A stretch of 35,312 nt of DNA from Methylophilaceae bacterium (GCA_028122555.1 JAOHSH010000009.1:1-35312), one strand, 5' to 3'; shown: positions 1 to 8,618, counted from the first letter of the stretch. Program-made: numbers and translations. The notes: generated by a model from the letters alone, not told the origin.

Positions 1-69
1 AGCAGATTTTTTAACCTTTTTTTTGGCTGTTTTTGTTTTTGATACTAATTTTTTAAGAAAATCAAACAT
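1..69 (-). CDS. ftsY: Signal recognition particle receptor FtsY, 5' end only
   Basis: The minus strand reads an ATG at 69 followed by 22 open codons to the window edge, giving MFDFLKKLVSKTKTAKKKVK and then KSA. A short FxFLKKL amphipathic start followed by a lysine-rich stretch is how many FtsY proteins begin. FtsY is the membrane-associated GTPase receptor that docks SRP-ribosome complexes. The NG GTPase domain would lie outside the window, so no catalytic motif can be checked. The call rests on this N-terminus and on context: in betaproteobacteria ftsY is usually divergent from an M16 peptidase pair followed by rsmD and coaD, exactly what follows here. Partial gene; identification is moderately sure. 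Confidence 0.6.
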   Translation of the reverse strand, partial: MFDFLKKLVSKTKTAKKKVKKSA

Positions 70-154
70 TATTTTTTCTATAATTAAGAACTTATTTTTA
101 TGATAATGGTCAGTAAACTATTATTATACAAGTATTAAGTAAAAAGGATTACAT

Positions 155-1522
155 GTGAATTATTTAAAAATAGTATTTATTTTATCTTTATTACCTTTAT
201 TTGCCCATGCTGACCTTCAAGTTCAAGAGATAACGCTAAAAAATGGCATGAGGGTTTTAGTAAAGGAAGATCATCGTTCACCAGTAGTAGTATCAATGGT
301 CTGGTACAGAGCAGGAAGCCTTGATGAAGTTAATGGTAAAACTGGGGTTGCTCATTTGCTTGAACATATGATGTTTAAGGGAACTAAAACAACTAAACCC
401 GGAGAATATTCAGAAATTGTTGCAGCTGCAGGTGGAAGAGAAAATGCATTTACTGGGGCAGATTATACTGCTTATTTTCAACGCTTAGAAAAATCAAAAT
501 TACCGGTATCTATGAAAATGGAATCTGACAGGATGCAAAATCTTGTTATAACTAAAGAAGAATTCAAAAAAGAAATTCAAGTAGTAATGGAAGAACGTCG
601 ATGGAGAACAGACGATAAACCAAAAGCTCAAGTTAACGAGTTATTCAACTCTCTAATTTTTAGAGCTCATCCTTATGGGAGACCAATAGTTGGATGGATG
701 AGCGATCTTGAGAATATGACACATGAAGATGCACTTGAGTGGTATAAAATGTGGTACAGCCCTAGTAATGCAATATTAGTTGTTGGTGGAGACGTTGATG
801 CCAAAGAGGTTTTTGCTGAAGCAAAAAAATATTTTGGAAATATTCCAGCATTTGAAATAGCTAAGAGGAAGCCACAAATTGAACCAAAACAGAACGGATC
901 TAGGAGGGCAATACTTAAAGCACCGAGTAAATTACCTTATATTCAAATGGGCTACCCAACACCTACCTTAGGAAAAGATGGTATAAAAAATAAAAAAGAA
1001 GCTTTCGCCCTTGAAGTTTTAGTTGGTATTTTGTCAGGTACTAGCTCATCAAGACTTAATCAGAATCTCGTTAGAAACACCTCAAGAGCAATAAGTGTTG
1101 GAGCGGGCTATAGTATGCTTTCAAGAGGAGGACAAGGTTCATTTGAAATGTATGCTACACCAAGCGAAACAATCTCTGTTGTTGATTTAGAAAAATATTT
1201 AAAACTTGAGTTAAAAAATATTGTTGATAATGGGGTTACTGACGCGGAATTAAAAAGAGTAATCACAAGTGTTATTGCTGGAGAAGTCTATCAAAAAGAT
1301 TCTGTTTATGGAGCTGTTATGCAAATTGGGCAGCTAGAAACTATGGGTTACTCTCATAAAATAGTAGATGATTATATAGACAATATTAAGCAAGTTACAT
1401 CTATAGAAATTCAAGCTGTCATTAAAAAATATTTCCATGATGATGCATTAACTATAGTGACTTTAGATCCTCAACCTCTGGATAAAAATAAAATATCGAA
1501 AGGAAAACCTCATGCTCATTAA
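155..1522 (+). CDS. Periplasmic M16 zinc peptidase, catalytic subunit
   Basis: A 455-residue M16B (pitrilysin / mitochondrial processing peptidase type) protein. Residues 1-19 form a Sec signal peptide (hydrophobic core, A-H-A before the cleavage point), so it should act in the periplasm. The inverted zinc motif HxxEH is intact as His67-Leu-Leu-Glu70-His71, with the third ligand at Glu146 or Glu147. The C-terminal half is the second M16 domain. In the substrate-binding segment the usual Arg/Tyr pair is missing: the aligned positions are Val306 and Ile313. The start is GTG at 155, with AAGGA at 144-148. The gene overlaps the next, also M16, by 11 bases, suggesting a heterodimer in which this subunit supplies zinc. 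The natural substrate is unknown. Confidence 0.93.
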   Translation: MNYLKIVFILSLLPLFAHADLQVQEITLKNGMRVLVKEDHRSPVVVSMVWYRAGSLDEVNGKTGVAHLLEHMMFKGTKTTKPGEYSEIVAAAGGRENAFTGADYTAYFQRLEKSKLPVSMKMESDRMQNLVITKEEFKKEIQVVMEERRWRTDDKPKAQVNELFNSLIFRAHPYGRPIVGWMSDLENMTHEDALEWYKMWYSPSNAILVVGGDVDAKEVFAEAKKYFGNIPAFEIAKRKPQIEPKQNGSRRAILKAPSKLPYIQMGYPTPTLGKDGIKNKKEAFALEVLVGILSGTSSSRLNQNLVRNTSRAISVGAGYSMLSRGGQGSFEMYATPSETISVVDLEKYLKLELKNIVDNGVTDAELKRVITSVIAGEVYQKDSVYGAVMQIGQLETMGYSHKIVDDYIDNIKQVTSIEIQAVIKKYFHDDALTIVTLDPQPLDKNKISKGKPHAH

Positions 1523-2804
1523 AAATATTTTTATCTTAGGATTATTTTTATTTTCTAATTTTACATTTGCCAAATTAGACATCCAACATTGGAAATCAGA
1601 TAATGGAGCCCGTATATATTTTATTGAAAATCATGATTTACCAATATTAGATATTAACGTTGATTTTAGGGCTGGAAGCGTCAAGGACACCATACAAAAT
1701 AGTGGATTGGCATCACTTACAAATCATATGATGGTCTTAGGATCAGACGGAATAAATGAAGAAGATCTAGCTAATAAGTTTATAGATTTGGGCGCTCAAC
1801 TTGACAGCTCCTTTGATCAGGATAAAAGTGGGTTTAGTGTAAGAACATTATCTGATAAAAAAAACGAGGCTGTTGATTTATTAACATTGGTTCTTCATAA
1901 ACCCAATTTTGATAGTGATATTTTGGAAAGAGAAAAGAAAAGATATATTGCAAGTATAAATCAATCAAAAACAATGCCAAGCTCTATTGCTTCAAAAGCT
2001 TTTATGAAAGCTTTATATAATCAACATCCTTATGGCTTACCAAGTTCTGGCGAAGTTGATACTATTAAAAAAATAAGAAAAAAAGATCTACACGATTTCT
2101 ATACAAATAGTTATTTGTCAAATGAATTATCAATTGTAATTGTAGGTGATATTTCAAGAAGAGAGGCTGAAAATTTTGGTAATAAGATTAGCCTAGGGTT
2201 TTCTGAAAATAAAATGATTTCAGTAATCCCCTCAGTTGATTACAATAAAGGTCAAAATATTGAAATTAGTCATCCTGCAAAACAAGCTCATCTTTTTTAT
2301 GGAGCCCCAATAATTAAAAGAGGAGACCCAGATTTTTTAACGTTATACTTAGGAAATTATATTTTAGGTGGTGGTGGGTTTGTATCAAGGCTAACACAAG
2401 AAATTAGAGAGGATAGAGGTTTAGCCTATAGTGTTTATAGTTACTTTATGCCATTTATTGAAGTAGGTCCTTTTCAAATAGGAATTCAAACAAAGAAGAG
2501 CCAAGTAAAACAAGCAAAAGAATTAATTCAAAAAACTGTCTCTGACTTTATTAAGAATGGTCCAACTAGAAGTGAATTAAGAAGAGCAAAGGATTTTATG
2601 ATTGGTGGGTTCCCACTAAGACTTGATAGTAATAAAAAGATCCTTGAATATGTAAGTATGATGGCATTTTATGGGTACCCATTAGATTATCTTGAAACAT
2701 TTACTGATAAAATTGATAAAATAACAGCTGAAGAAATTAAATCTGCATTTCAAAGGCGAGTTGATATGAGTAAATTTTCTACAGTTATTGTTGGTAGTGA
2801 GTAG
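1512..2804 (+). CDS. M16 peptidase-like protein, non-catalytic partner subunit
   Basis: A 430-residue M16 protein with a signal peptide (about residues 1-20, ending FTFA before KLD). Where its neighbour has HLLEH this protein has Ser68-Leu-Thr-Asn71-His72. The first His and the catalytic Glu are lost, so it should not bind zinc or cut by itself. It keeps the Arg/Tyr pair in the C-terminal domain (Arg299 and Tyr306, in IREDRGLAYSVYS), which the upstream subunit lacks. This matches the two-gene M16B pattern described for bacterial heterodimers such as the Sphingomonas SPH2681/SPH2682 pair, with one active site shared between subunits. ATG at 1512 has AAAGGA about 9 bases upstream, inside the end of the first gene. 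Its 3' end overlaps rsmD. Confidence 0.92.
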   Translation: MLIKNIFILGLFLFSNFTFAKLDIQHWKSDNGARIYFIENHDLPILDINVDFRAGSVKDTIQNSGLASLTNHMMVLGSDGINEEDLANKFIDLGAQLDSSFDQDKSGFSVRTLSDKKNEAVDLLTLVLHKPNFDSDILEREKKRYIASINQSKTMPSSIASKAFMKALYNQHPYGLPSSGEVDTIKKIRKKDLHDFYTNSYLSNELSIVIVGDISRREAENFGNKISLGFSENKMISVIPSVDYNKGQNIEISHPAKQAHLFYGAPIIKRGDPDFLTLYLGNYILGGGGFVSRLTQEIREDRGLAYSVYSYFMPFIEVGPFQIGIQTKKSQVKQAKELIQKTVSDFIKNGPTRSELRRAKDFMIGGFPLRLDSNKKILEYVSMMAFYGYPLDYLETFTDKIDKITAEEIKSAFQRRVDMSKFSTVIVGSE

Positions 2805-3336
2805 CCAAAAAAAAGGTTCAGTAAAAATTATTGGTGGTACATGGAAAAGAAAAAATATTTTTTTTCACGAGTCTGATAATTTAAGACCAACATTAAATAG
2901 AGTAAGAGAGATATTATTTAATTGGTTAGGCCAGGATTTATCGAATAAAGTCTGTCTCGATTTATTTTCTGGAAGTGGTATATTAGGTTTTGAATCTCTG
3001 TCAAGAAATGCTAAATCATGTCAATTAGTTGATAATAATGTTAAAGCTATTTTAAATCTTAACGATAATAAAAATAATTTAAGTGCTACAAATGCCTTAA
3101 TTATAAATTCAACAGCAGAAAATTTTCTAGAAAATAATGCACAGCTTTTTGATATTATTTTCTACGATCCTCCATTTTCAATAGCTGATCCTAATATTCT
3201 TTTAACTAAAATTAAAAATCATTTAAAGCCTAATGGCATCATATATTTTGAAACAAATAAACAATATTTAGGTAAAGAATTTAAAATTTTAAAGAATTCT
3301 AAAGCAGGAAAGGTATACTTTTGTTTATTACAATAA
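2797..3336 (+). CDS. rsmD: 16S rRNA (guanine966-N2)-methyltransferase
   Basis: RsmD-type Rossmann methyltransferase that uses SAM to methylate G966 of 16S rRNA in the assembling 30S subunit. Seen: the family start KIIGGTWKRK; the SAM-binding motif LDLFSGSGILGFESLSR at about residues 55-70; and the catalytic DPPF at about 124-127. Length of 179 residues is normal. No ATG fits. In-frame starts are TTG 2788, TTG 2791 and GTG 2797. I chose GTG 2797 because it gives a normal N-terminus and overlaps the peptidase stop by only 8 bases; there is no clear Shine-Dalgarno, so translation may be coupled to the upstream gene. The rsmD-coaD pairing is very common in proteobacteria. Confidence 0.93.
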   Translation: MSSQKKGSVKIIGGTWKRKNIFFHESDNLRPTLNRVREILFNWLGQDLSNKVCLDLFSGSGILGFESLSRNAKSCQLVDNNVKAILNLNDNKNNLSATNALIINSTAENFLENNAQLFDIIFYDPPFSIADPNILLTKIKNHLKPNGIIYFETNKQYLGKEFKILKNSKAGKVYFCLLQ

Positions 3337-3349
3337 AAAAATAGATTTT

Positions 3350-3832
3350 ATGAATGCAATATATCCAGGTACTTTTGACCCACTAACATTAGGCCACGAA
3401 GAAATTATTTATCGAGCTGCTAATCTTTTTGATCATCTATTAGTTGCAGTTGCTAAAGAATCTCCAAAATCTACGATGTTTCTCCTAGAAGACAGGTTAA
3501 AATTAATTGAAATTATCTCGAGTCAATATTCTAATGTTACTTTTAGCTCTTATGATTGTTTGACTATTGATTTTGCAAAAGCTAATAATATAAATGTGGT
3601 TGTAAGAGGTGCACGAAATTCAACTGATTTTAATTATGAATCACAAATTGCTCAAATGAATAGTACGATGGATAACACCTTAGAAAATATTTTTTTAATT
3701 GCGGCAGATCCCTTTAAATCAATTAATTCCTCACTAGTTCGTCAAGTGATTGATTTAAATGGAGATTATTCTAAATTTGTATCACATGAAGTTGCTAACT
3801 TTTTAAACAATATTAAAGTAAAGACTTCATGA
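3350..3832 (+). CDS. coaD: Pantetheine-phosphate adenylyltransferase
   Basis: CoaD (PPAT) transfers AMP from ATP to 4'-phosphopantetheine, the penultimate step of coenzyme A synthesis, in the cytoplasm. The N-terminus carries the nucleotidyltransferase signature GTFDPLTLGH (residues 7-16, with the T-x-G-H active site at 13-16). VVRGARNSTDFNYE and the C-terminal NSSLVRQVI are the expected substrate- and ATP-binding segments. Length of 160 residues is normal. It starts 13 bases after rsmD with no obvious Shine-Dalgarno (only A/T). The stop codon shares ATGA with the next start. In related genomes a ferredoxin gene often follows coaD; here an oxygenase-like gene takes that place. Confidence 0.96.
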   Translation: MNAIYPGTFDPLTLGHEEIIYRAANLFDHLLVAVAKESPKSTMFLLEDRLKLIEIISSQYSNVTFSSYDCLTIDFAKANNINVVVRGARNSTDFNYESQIAQMNSTMDNTLENIFLIAADPFKSINSSLVRQVIDLNGDYSKFVSHEVANFLNNIKVKTS

Positions 3833-4479
3833 AATATAATGTTCATCACTTTAACCCTAACCCTGGATATCTTTCATATAATCTTACTCAAGAAGAGATG
3901 AATTTTTTATGGAAGAGAATCGATGAAGCGAATAAAAAACATGATGTTATTAATGCTCAATTAGCAGGGAATATTTCTAAATCTCTTAATATGGGCTTAT
4001 ATGATCTTGATCCAATCTCCAAGATAGTTATGCCACTTTGTAGTGAATATCCAAAACAATTTGGACTTCCATATCGTTCTCAAGTCTCTGGTTTATCTGA
4101 TACTGAATCAAGACTTACTGAGTGGTGGGTAAATTATCAATTTCAAAATGAATTTAATCCCATGCATGCGCATAATGGAGTATATAGCTGGGTAGTTTGG
4201 ATGAAAATCCCTACTGAATCTGAAGAACAAAATTCAATTCCAATAGCAGCTAATAGCAATTCTCAAGGGAAAATTTCAAACTTTTATTTTACTTTCACAG
4301 ATACTTTAGGAAAAATAGTTAATTACGAAATTGCAATGGGTAAATCTGTTGAGGGTACTTTAGTTCTATTCCCAGCACAGTTAAAACATTCTGTTAATCA
4401 GTTTTATAATTGTGATGAACCAAGAATTTCTGTAGCGGGTAATATTAGTTTGTATTCATACCCACCAAAAAATAAATAA
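3829..4479 (+). CDS. Putative 2OG-Fe(II) oxygenase-like protein with an H-x-H motif
   Basis: A 216-residue protein that resembles the small 2-oxoglutarate/Fe(II) oxygenase-like family (Pfam 2OG-FeII_Oxy_5 type) common in marine bacteria and cyanophages. The double-stranded beta-helix core is recognisable. WWVNYQFQNEFNPMHAHNG gives His113-x-His115; SWVVWMKIP is the following strand; GTLVLFPAQLKHSV gives the distal His187; Arg199 lies 12 residues later, where 2-oxoglutarate is normally held. Classical enzymes have H-x-D/E, whereas here the carboxylate position is His115. No signal peptide is visible, so it is probably cytosolic. ATG overlaps the coaD stop by four bases, implying coupled translation. 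The substrate cannot be told from sequence; family assignment is by eye. Confidence 0.65.
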   Translation: MKYNVHHFNPNPGYLSYNLTQEEMNFLWKRIDEANKKHDVINAQLAGNISKSLNMGLYDLDPISKIVMPLCSEYPKQFGLPYRSQVSGLSDTESRLTEWWVNYQFQNEFNPMHAHNGVYSWVVWMKIPTESEEQNSIPIAANSNSQGKISNFYFTFTDTLGKIVNYEIAMGKSVEGTLVLFPAQLKHSVNQFYNCDEPRISVAGNISLYSYPPKNK

Positions 4480-4499
4480 ACTAATAAAAGGCATTAAAA

Positions 4500-4889
4500 A
4501 TGAGAATACTTCATAGCATGCTTAGAGTTAATGATTTAAAAGAATCAATTGATTTTTATCAAAATATTTTTGGAATGAAGGTTTTACGTCAAAAAGACTA
4601 CCCTGAAGGAAAATTTTCACTTGCTTTTATGGGTTATGGAGGTGAGAAAGAAGTTACAGTTATTGAGTTAACTCACAATTGGGGTACTGATAATTATGAT
4701 CATGGAAATGCTTTTGGCCATATTGCCATTGAAGTTGATGATGTTTATATAGCTTGTGAAGAAATAAAGATTAAAGGTGGAAATGTAGTTAGAGAAGCAG
4801 GCCCTATGATGGGATCAAAGTTACTACTAGCATTCGTTGAAGACCCTAATGGCTATAAAATAGAGTTAATTCAAAAAGACACATTTTAA
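4500..4889 (+). CDS. gloA: Lactoylglutathione lyase (glyoxalase I)
   Basis: GloA isomerises the hemithioacetal of methylglyoxal and glutathione to S-lactoylglutathione, detoxifying methylglyoxal in the cytoplasm. All four metal ligands of the E. coli-type (nickel-activated) enzyme are present at the same numbers: His5, Glu56, His74 and Glu122. The C-terminal [14 protein letters not shown] is the family signature. The short form (129 residues, no eukaryotic-type insertions) fits the bacterial Ni enzyme. AAAGG lies about 8 bases before ATG 4500. It is the last gene of the plus-strand run; its stop ends at 4889, directly against the dnaJ stop on the other strand. Confidence 0.95.
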   Translation: MRILHSMLRVNDLKESIDFYQNIFGMKVLRQKDYPEGKFSLAFMGYGGEKEVTVIELTHNWGTDNYDHGNAFGHIAIEVDDVYIACEEIKIKGGNVVREAGPMMGSKLLLAFVEDPNGYKIELIQKDTF

Positions 4890-6002
4890 TTATTCAAAAA
4901 AATCTTTAACTGTATCAAGCCAAGTTTTAGATCTAGGACTATGTTTGTCACTATCAGCTTGATTCATTCGCTCTAACTCTTCTAGAATATTTTTTTGTTT
5001 TTCAGTTAGCTTAACTGGTGTTTCAACTACAACGTGACAGTGTAAATCACCTATCTGATTTTCTCTAACTGGTTTAATACCTTTGCCTTTTAATCTAAAT
5101 GCTGCACCTGTTTGTGTTTCAGGAGGAATTTTTATTTTAGCATTTCCATCAAGAGTAGGAATTTCTAATTCACCACCAAGTGCTGCAGTAGAAAAACTAA
5201 TAGGCATTTCACAGTGTAAATTTGCCCCATCACGTTCAAAAATTTGATGCTCCTTTAAATTAATAACTACATAAAGATCACCTGTAGGCCCTCCATTAGT
5301 TCCAGCTTCGCCTTCACCCGAAAGTCTAATACGATCACCATCATCTACTCCAATAGGTATTTTAACTGATAATGTCTTAGTCTCTCTGATGCGGCCTGAC
5401 CCATCACAATCTGGACAAGGATCTTTAATAGTCGTTCCTACACCATTACAATTTGGACATTCTTGTTGAACTGAAAAGAAGCCTTGCTGCATTCTAACTT
5501 GTCCTTGTCCATGACAAGTTCCACATTCAATTGGTTGAGATCCCTTTTTTGCACCTGATCCTTTACATGATTCACATGAGACCATTACTGGTATTTTTAT
5601 TTGATTTTCTGTTCCTTTAGCTGCTTGCTCAAGTGAAATCTCCATATTAAATCTAAGATCAGCACCACGATAAACATTAGATCTCGTATTTGATCTTCCA
5701 CCTCCAAATATATCGCCAAATATATCGCCAAAAGCATCACCAAAATCTGCACTACCAGCGCCACCCATATTTTGATCTACGCCAGCATGCCCATATTGAT
5801 CATAAATTGTTTTTTTTTGTGGATCGGATAAGACATCGTAAGCTTTTTTGACCTCTTTGAAGGTTTCAGTTGCTTCAGGATTGCCATCATTACGATCTGG
5901 ATGATGCTTCATTGCAAGCTTTTTATAAGCTTTTTTAATTTCAGTATCTGAAGCTTGTTTATTTAAACCTAAAGTATCGTAGTAATCTTTTTTATCAGCC
6001 AT
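4890..6002 (-). CDS. dnaJ: Chaperone protein DnaJ (type I Hsp40)
   Basis: Full-length 370-residue co-chaperone. The J domain has HPD at residues 34-36, which triggers DnaK ATP hydrolysis. A Gly/Phe-rich linker with repeated GDxFGDIFG units follows. Next is a zinc domain with four Cys pairs ([32 protein letters not shown]) and then the substrate-binding C-terminal domains. It is the last gene of grpE-dnaK-dnaJ, 63 bases after dnaK. The start ([13 protein letters not shown]) is canonical but has no Shine-Dalgarno. Instead a perfect 16-bp hairpin ends 7 bases before the ATG, which may lower DnaJ output relative to DnaK or control initiation. Confidence 0.97.
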   Translation of the reverse strand: MADKKDYYDTLGLNKQASDTEIKKAYKKLAMKHHPDRNDGNPEATETFKEVKKAYDVLSDPQKKTIYDQYGHAGVDQNMGGAGSADFGDAFGDIFGDIFGGGRSNTRSNVYRGADLRFNMEISLEQAAKGTENQIKIPVMVSCESCKGSGAKKGSQPIECGTCHGQGQVRMQQGFFSVQQECPNCNGVGTTIKDPCPDCDGSGRIRETKTLSVKIPIGVDDGDRIRLSGEGEAGTNGGPTGDLYVVINLKEHQIFERDGANLHCEMPISFSTAALGGELEIPTLDGNAKIKIPPETQTGAAFRLKGKGIKPVRENQIGDLHCHVVVETPVKLTEKQKNILEELERMNQADSDKHSPRSKTWLDTVKDFFE

Positions 6003-6009
6003 AGCGAAA

Positions 6010-6045
6010 ATATAGTAGAGGTAATTTTAATTACCTCTACTATAT
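6010..6045 (-). promoter_or_regulatory. Perfect hairpin in the dnaK-dnaJ intergenic region
   Basis: The arms at 6010-6025 and 6030-6045 are exact inverse complements (16 bp, four G-C pairs) around a 4-base loop at 6026-6029. Read on the minus strand, the hairpin is followed by only TTTCGCT and then the dnaJ ATG. The four-U run is too short for a strong intrinsic terminator. It could be a partial terminator, a 3' stabiliser for dnaK mRNA, or a structure covering the dnaJ ribosome-binding region. Confidence 0.7.
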
Positions 6046-6065
6046 ATAATTATTTAAAGAATTAT

Positions 6066-8006
6066 TTATTTTTTCTTGTCGTCTTTCTTGTCGTCTTTTT
6101 TTACTTCTTCAAATTCAGCATCAACAACTTCAGCATCAACAGTCTTTTCTTTATTTTTTCCATCTTCTTTTGGTTGTGCTTGACTAGCTTGTTGATCAGC
6201 ATGTATTTTTTCACCAAGTTTTTGAGATGCTTCAGCAAGTATTTTATTTTTTGCTTCAATATCATCTTTATTATCAGATTTTAAAGCTTCTTCGAGCTCG
6301 TTAATAGCTTTCTCTATTTTTTCTTTTTCATTTTTTTCTACTTTGTCAGGGTGGTCAGTCATAGTCTTTTTAACTGAATGGATCATACCTTCAGAAAGGT
6401 TTTTTGCATCAACTAATTCTCGTAATTTTTTATCTTCCTCTGCATGAAGTTCAGCATCATCTTCCATTTTTTTAATCTCCTCCTCACTTAGGCCGCCACT
6501 AGATTTAATAACAATTTTATTTTCTTTACCTGTAGCTTTATCTTTTGCGTTGACATGCAAGATACCATTTGCATCAAGATCAAATGTAACTTCTATTTGA
6601 GGTGTTCCTCGAGGAGCTGCTGGTATTTCATCAAGATTAAATTGGCCTAAACTTTTATTTCCAGCAGCCATTTCCCTTTCACCTTGAAATACATTAATTG
6701 TTACTGCGCTTTGGTTATCTTCTGCTGTTGAAAATGTCTGAGACTCCTTTGTAGGAATTGTAGTATTTTTTTTGATTAACTTTGTCATAACACCACCCAT
6801 TGTTTCAATACCTAAACTCAAGGGAGTAACATCTAACAACAATACATCTTTTACGTCTCCTTGAAGTACGCCACCTTGAACTCCTGCACCAACTGCAACA
6901 GCTTCATCGGGATTAACGTCTTTTCTCGGCTCAACTCCAAATATCTCTTGTACCTTTTCCTGAACTTTGGGCATTCTAGTCTGACCACCAACAAGAATTA
7001 CATCAGCGATCTCATTTGAAGCTCCAGAATCTTTCAAAGCAGTTTTACACGGAGCAATAGTTCTTTCTATAAGATCTTCAACTAAAGATTCAAGTTTTGC
7101 CCGAGTTAATTTAACGACCAAATGTTTTGGACCAGAAGCATCTGCAGTTAAATAAGGTAAATTAACTTCTGTTTGAGTACTACTTGATAATTCAATTTTA
7201 GCTTTCTCTGCAGCTTCTTTGAGTCTTTGTTTAACAAGAACATCTTTACTTATGTCTACACCATTCTCTTTGTTAAATTCCTCAGCAAGAAAATCAATGA
7301 TTCTATTGTCAAAATCCTCACCACCTAAAAAAGTATCTCCATTTGTTGATAGAACTTCAAATTGATGTTCGCCGTCTACGCTTGATATTTCAATAATGGA
7401 AATATCAAAGGTACCACCTCCCAAATCATAAACAGCAATTTTTCTATCGCCTTCTTTTTTATCTAAGCCAAAAGCTAAAGCAGCTGCAGTTGGCTCATTA
7501 ATAATTCTTTTAACGTCTAATCCAGCAATTCTCCCAGCATCTTTAGTAGCTTGTCTTTGACTATCATTAAAATATGCAGGTACAGTAATAACCGCATCTG
7601 AAACCTCTTCACCAAGATAGTCTTCTGCAGTTTTCTTCATTTTTCTTAAAATTTCTGCAGAGATTTGAGGTGGTGCCATTTTTTCACCCTTTATTTCAAC
7701 CCAAGCATCTCCATTATCTGCTTTTGAAATTTTATAAGGCATTAAGCCTATATCTTTTTGAACTTCATCTTCGCTAAATTTCCTTCCAATTAATCTCTTA
7801 ACTGCATAAACTGTATTTTCAGGATTCGTAACAGCTTGTCTTTTTGCCGGAGCACCTACAAGAGATTCTCCACCTTCTTGAAATGCAACAATTGATGGCG
7901 TTGTTCTAGTACCTTCAGTATTTTCAATTACCTTTGGTTTGCCATTTTCCATAACAGAAACACATGAGTTCGTTGTTCCTAAATCAATTCCAATAGTTTT
8001 TGCCAT
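6066..8006 (-). CDS. dnaK: Chaperone protein DnaK (Hsp70)
   Basis: A 646-residue Hsp70 with the N-terminal ATPase domain ([11 protein letters not shown] start, [15 protein letters not shown] phosphate loop, [14 protein letters not shown]), the linker [19 protein letters not shown] and the beta-sandwich/lid peptide-binding domain. It folds and protects cytosolic proteins in an ATP cycle driven by DnaJ and reset by GrpE, both adjacent. The C-terminus keeps the conserved VDAEFEEV but is followed by an unusual K/D run ([11 protein letters not shown]), created by a 12-base tandem duplication at 6072-6095. AAGGA lies about 10 bases before the ATG. A sigma32-type promoter lies 39-67 bases upstream, so dnaK-dnaJ can be heat-induced apart from grpE. 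Confidence 0.98.
   Translation of the reverse strand: MAKTIGIDLGTTNSCVSVMENGKPKVIENTEGTRTTPSIVAFQEGGESLVGAPAKRQAVTNPENTVYAVKRLIGRKFSEDEVQKDIGLMPYKISKADNGDAWVEIKGEKMAPPQISAEILRKMKKTAEDYLGEEVSDAVITVPAYFNDSQRQATKDAGRIAGLDVKRIINEPTAAALAFGLDKKEGDRKIAVYDLGGGTFDISIIEISSVDGEHQFEVLSTNGDTFLGGEDFDNRIIDFLAEEFNKENGVDISKDVLVKQRLKEAAEKAKIELSSSTQTEVNLPYLTADASGPKHLVVKLTRAKLESLVEDLIERTIAPCKTALKDSGASNEIADVILVGGQTRMPKVQEKVQEIFGVEPRKDVNPDEAVAVGAGVQGGVLQGDVKDVLLLDVTPLSLGIETMGGVMTKLIKKNTTIPTKESQTFSTAEDNQSAVTINVFQGEREMAAGNKSLGQFNLDEIPAAPRGTPQIEVTFDLDANGILHVNAKDKATGKENKIVIKSSGGLSEEEIKKMEDDAELHAEEDKKLRELVDAKNLSEGMIHSVKKTMTDHPDKVEKNEKEKIEKAINELEEALKSDNKDDIEAKNKILAEASQKLGEKIHADQQASQAQPKEDGKNKEKTVDAEVVDAEFEEVKKDDKKDDKKK
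6072..6095 (-). repeat. 12-base tandem duplication in the dnaK 3' end
   Basis: The plus strand has the 12-mer TTTCTTGTCGTC twice without interruption (6072-6083 and 6084-6095). On the coding strand each copy encodes the four-residue unit DDKK, lengthening the charged tail after the conserved EEV. This looks like replication-slippage growth of a disordered tail, without a change of frame. Confidence 0.85.
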
Positions 8007-8044
8007 TTTAAATATTTCCTTAATAAAATTAAATTCTTACACTA

Positions 8045-8073
8045 TAAATAGGGGTACTTATATATATTTCAAG
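8045..8073 (-). promoter_or_regulatory. Sigma32 (RpoH)-type promoter for dnaK-dnaJ
   Basis: On the minus strand CTTGAA (8073-8068) is followed after 13 bases by CCCCTATTTA (8054-8045). This is close to the proteobacterial heat-shock consensus CTTGAA, 13-15 bases, CCCCATnT. The -35 element overlaps the grpE stop codon (TGA at 8071-8069). Predicted transcription start is near 8038, giving a leader of about 30 bases that includes the dnaK Shine-Dalgarno. Confidence 0.75.
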
Positions 8074-8584
8074 TTTTTTTTTCTTTTTCTTTTGAAACCG
8101 ATACTAATGCGGGTCTTAAAACTCTTCCGTTTAGCGTATATCCTTTTTGGAAAACAGAAAGAATCTTATTAGCTTCTTCTTCAGAATCCAACATTGTCAT
8201 TGCTTGATGAAAATTAGGGTCAAATGTTTCACCTAAAGGATCTAATGCTTCAATATTAAATTTTTCAAATGAAGTAGTTAGCTGTTTTGCAGTTAATTCA
8301 ACCCCATCTTTGTAACTTTCTAATGTTGCATTTTTAATAGCTAAAGCTGCATCAAGACTATCTTTAACAAGAAGAATTTCCTGACTAAAGCTTTCTACAG
8401 CATATTTTCTTGTTTTTTCAGCTTCCTCTAGCGCTCTTTTCCTATTGTTTTCTAATTCTGCTTTTGTATAAAGCACTTGTGCTTCAAGAGCAGAAATTTT
8501 TTCGGCCTGTTCAGCTAAATCTTTATCTATAGCTTTTGGCTTAACTGTTTTTTTAGCTTTCTTTGCTGTGGTTTTATCTGTCAT
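8069..8584 (-). CDS. grpE: Nucleotide exchange factor GrpE
   Basis: A 171-residue protein with the GrpE layout. There is a Lys/Ala-rich disordered start (about 1-22), a long dimerising coiled coil (EQAEKISALEAQVLYTKAELENNRKRAL onward) and a C-terminal beta domain (FDPNFHQAMTML, VFQKGYTLNGRVLRPALVSVSK) that pries ADP from DnaK. It is the first gene of grpE-dnaK-dnaJ. No Shine-Dalgarno is visible before the ATG (A/T-rich leader). A sigma32-like promoter at 8619-8647 gives a leader of about 30 bases. Its stop codon lies inside the -35 element of the dnaK promoter, so the two genes are both linked and separately inducible. Confidence 0.96.
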   Translation of the reverse strand: MTDKTTAKKAKKTVKPKAIDKDLAEQAEKISALEAQVLYTKAELENNRKRALEEAEKTRKYAVESFSQEILLVKDSLDAALAIKNATLESYKDGVELTAKQLTTSFEKFNIEALDPLGETFDPNFHQAMTMLDSEEEANKILSVFQKGYTLNGRVLRPALVSVSKEKEKKT

Positions 8585-8618
8585 ATTTATAAAAAATACT
8601 AATGTTAATGTTAAAAAT

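Noticed and set aside
5690-5760. Short repeats in dnaJ that could resemble a repeat array
   Set aside because: They encode the normal repeated GDxFGDIFG part of the Gly/Phe-rich linker and are not a mobile or CRISPR repeat.
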